DNA of 21,449 nucleotides, from NCBI GenBank assembly GCA_003513845.1, contig DOTB01000009.1, positions 1 to 21,449 of the forward strand. The letters are read 5' to 3'. Positions 20,792-21,449 of the stretch are shown in pieces. The DNA is from Candidatus Atribacteria bacterium. GTDB lineage: Bacteria; Atribacterota; Phoenicimicrobiia; Phoenicimicrobiales; Phoenicimicrobiaceae. The position numbers and the translations under genes were made by a program. Every line of letters starts with the position of its first letter. Position 1 is the stretch's first letter. A model generated the notes under the pieces. The model saw only the letters and a program-made list of their open reading frames with translations, made no database searches and had not been told where the DNA came from.

Positions 20792-21448
20792 ATGAGAAGA
20801 ATATCTATTAAAAATCTGTTTAAAAAGTCAGAATCAGATACGGGAAAAAGTAAAAATAAATTATTAATCACTCTAATAATTATATTAATAATAGCAGGAG
20901 TAGTTTATTTGGGATATCCGCTTATATTCCCTGATAAATCAGTAACACCTACTGTTACCACTGCAATAAGAGCAACTACGTCCAGCCAAACTGCAGTAGC
21001 TACAAAAACAGAATCAAAGCCTGAGATAATAGAGAAGACACCATTTGAAATCGAGATGGAAAAGAGAAAAGAAGCCTATGAGAATAAAATATTTGTCTAT
21101 GAACCCTATGAACCACCAAGTAATCGAAATCCTTTTCAGAAGGTGAGTACTTCTTACTTTTTAGGAGAAGCAACTGGGAAGAAAGGAGAAGAAGGGGAAG
21201 AGGGGAGTGTCTTAAGATTCCCCAAGCCAGAATTACCTCCGGGGACGAAATTAACAGGAATAATTGGGACAGAAGACAAAAAAGTAGCAATGATCGAGAT
21301 GAATGGAGAAACTTTTATCGCTAACTTATATGATATTTTATTAGATAGGTATATTGTAAAAGAAATAAAAAAAGATGAAGTAATCATTGATTATAACGGA
21401 TACTTTTTTTCAATAAAAATAGGAGGTGAGGAAGCTTCTAATGAATAA
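20792..21448 (+). CDS. pilP: Type IV pilus assembly protein PilP
   Basis: 218 residues. Basic N-terminus, one membrane segment at about 24-43, a Thr/Ser-rich linker (residues 50-75), then the PilP signature NRNPFQKV at 111-118 and a C-terminal HR-like beta domain (PPGTKLTGIIGTEDKKVAMIEMNGETFIANLYDILLDRYIVKEIKKDEVIIDY) that docks on the N-domains of secretin PilQ. Many PilP proteins are lipoproteins; here no lipobox cysteine is seen and a membrane anchor replaces it. The stop codon overlaps the probable start of the next gene. Confidence 0.9.
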   Translation: MRRISIKNLFKKSESDTGKSKNKLLITLIIILIIAGVVYLGYPLIFPDKSVTPTVTTAIRATTSSQTAVATKTESKPEIIEKTPFEIEMEKRKEAYENKIFVYEPYEPPSNRNPFQKVSTSYFLGEATGKKGEEGEEGSVLRFPKPELPPGTKLTGIIGTEDKKVAMIEMNGETFIANLYDILLDRYIVKEIKKDEVIIDYNGYFFSIKIGGEEASNE

Positions 21449-21449
21449 T
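21441..21449 (+). CDS. Start of next gene, probably secretin PilQ (only three codons present)
   Basis: ATG at 21441 overlaps the pilP stop and follows a strong AGGAGGTGAG at 21421-21430 inside pilP. The secretin gene pilQ normally follows pilP. Only ATG AAT AAT lies in the window, so the identity is inferred from gene order alone. Confidence 0.4.

Overview
This is a very AT-rich window whose genes all lie on the + strand. It carries most of a type IV pilus / type II secretion-like machine of a diderm (two-membrane) bacterium. The inner-membrane set pilM-pilN-pilO-pilP is present, followed by the first codons of what is probably the secretin gene pilQ, so an outer membrane is implied. Low GC, frequent TTG starts, repeat-packed intergenic spaces and several four-helix-bundle (S23/IVS-type) genes suggest an uncultured lineage such as Atribacterota, Aerophobota or Omnitrophota. 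That placement is a guess from style; no rRNA or marker gene is in the window.

Layout. 21-551 is a YqeG-type HAD phosphatase, followed by a repeat-flanked four-helix-bundle cassette (copy 1) and an unknown membrane protein. 1669-5553 holds pilB, a truncated HD-GYP gene, cassette copy 2 and pilC. 5672-7347 is a regulatory island with a sigma-70 family factor and two tandem paralogues that look like DUF6982. 7348-8176 has no protein gene but contains a convincing c-di-GMP-I (GEMM-I) riboswitch core, embedded in several repeat families. 8177-8614 is the major pilin with its own terminator, followed by an O-antigen-ligase/TPR protein that may glycosylate pilin. 10751-11169 is another repeat cluster ending in a promoter for an RHH/RelE toxin-antitoxin pair. 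11680-18330 holds a pilin-like protein lacking Glu5, the prepilin peptidase, a GspH-like pilin, cassette copy 3, an 802-residue pilin with Ig-like repeats, a GspJ/PilW-like pilin and a PilX/GspK-like pilin. 18568-21448 is pilM, pilN, pilO and pilP.

How it works together. PilB powers assembly on the PilC platform and the PilM/N/O/P alignment complex. PilD matures the major and minor pilins, and the minor pilins probably form a tip, one of them carrying an adhesin-like extension. Three separate hints point to cyclic di-GMP control: the riboswitch upstream of the major pilin, an MshEN-like N-terminus on PilB, and a degenerate HD-GYP gene between pilB and pilC.

The most unusual feature is a family of short elements of about 445-545 bp. 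Each carries one four-helix-bundle gene between terminal arrays of 7-bp units (ATCGAGT/ATATAGT on the left, the inverse ACTCGAT/ACTATAT on the right), with outermost ACAGT...ACTGT ends. Three full copies and two half copies punctuate the pilus locus. Two of the full copies are almost identical in DNA, which implies recent duplication or movement. No transposase is present in the window.
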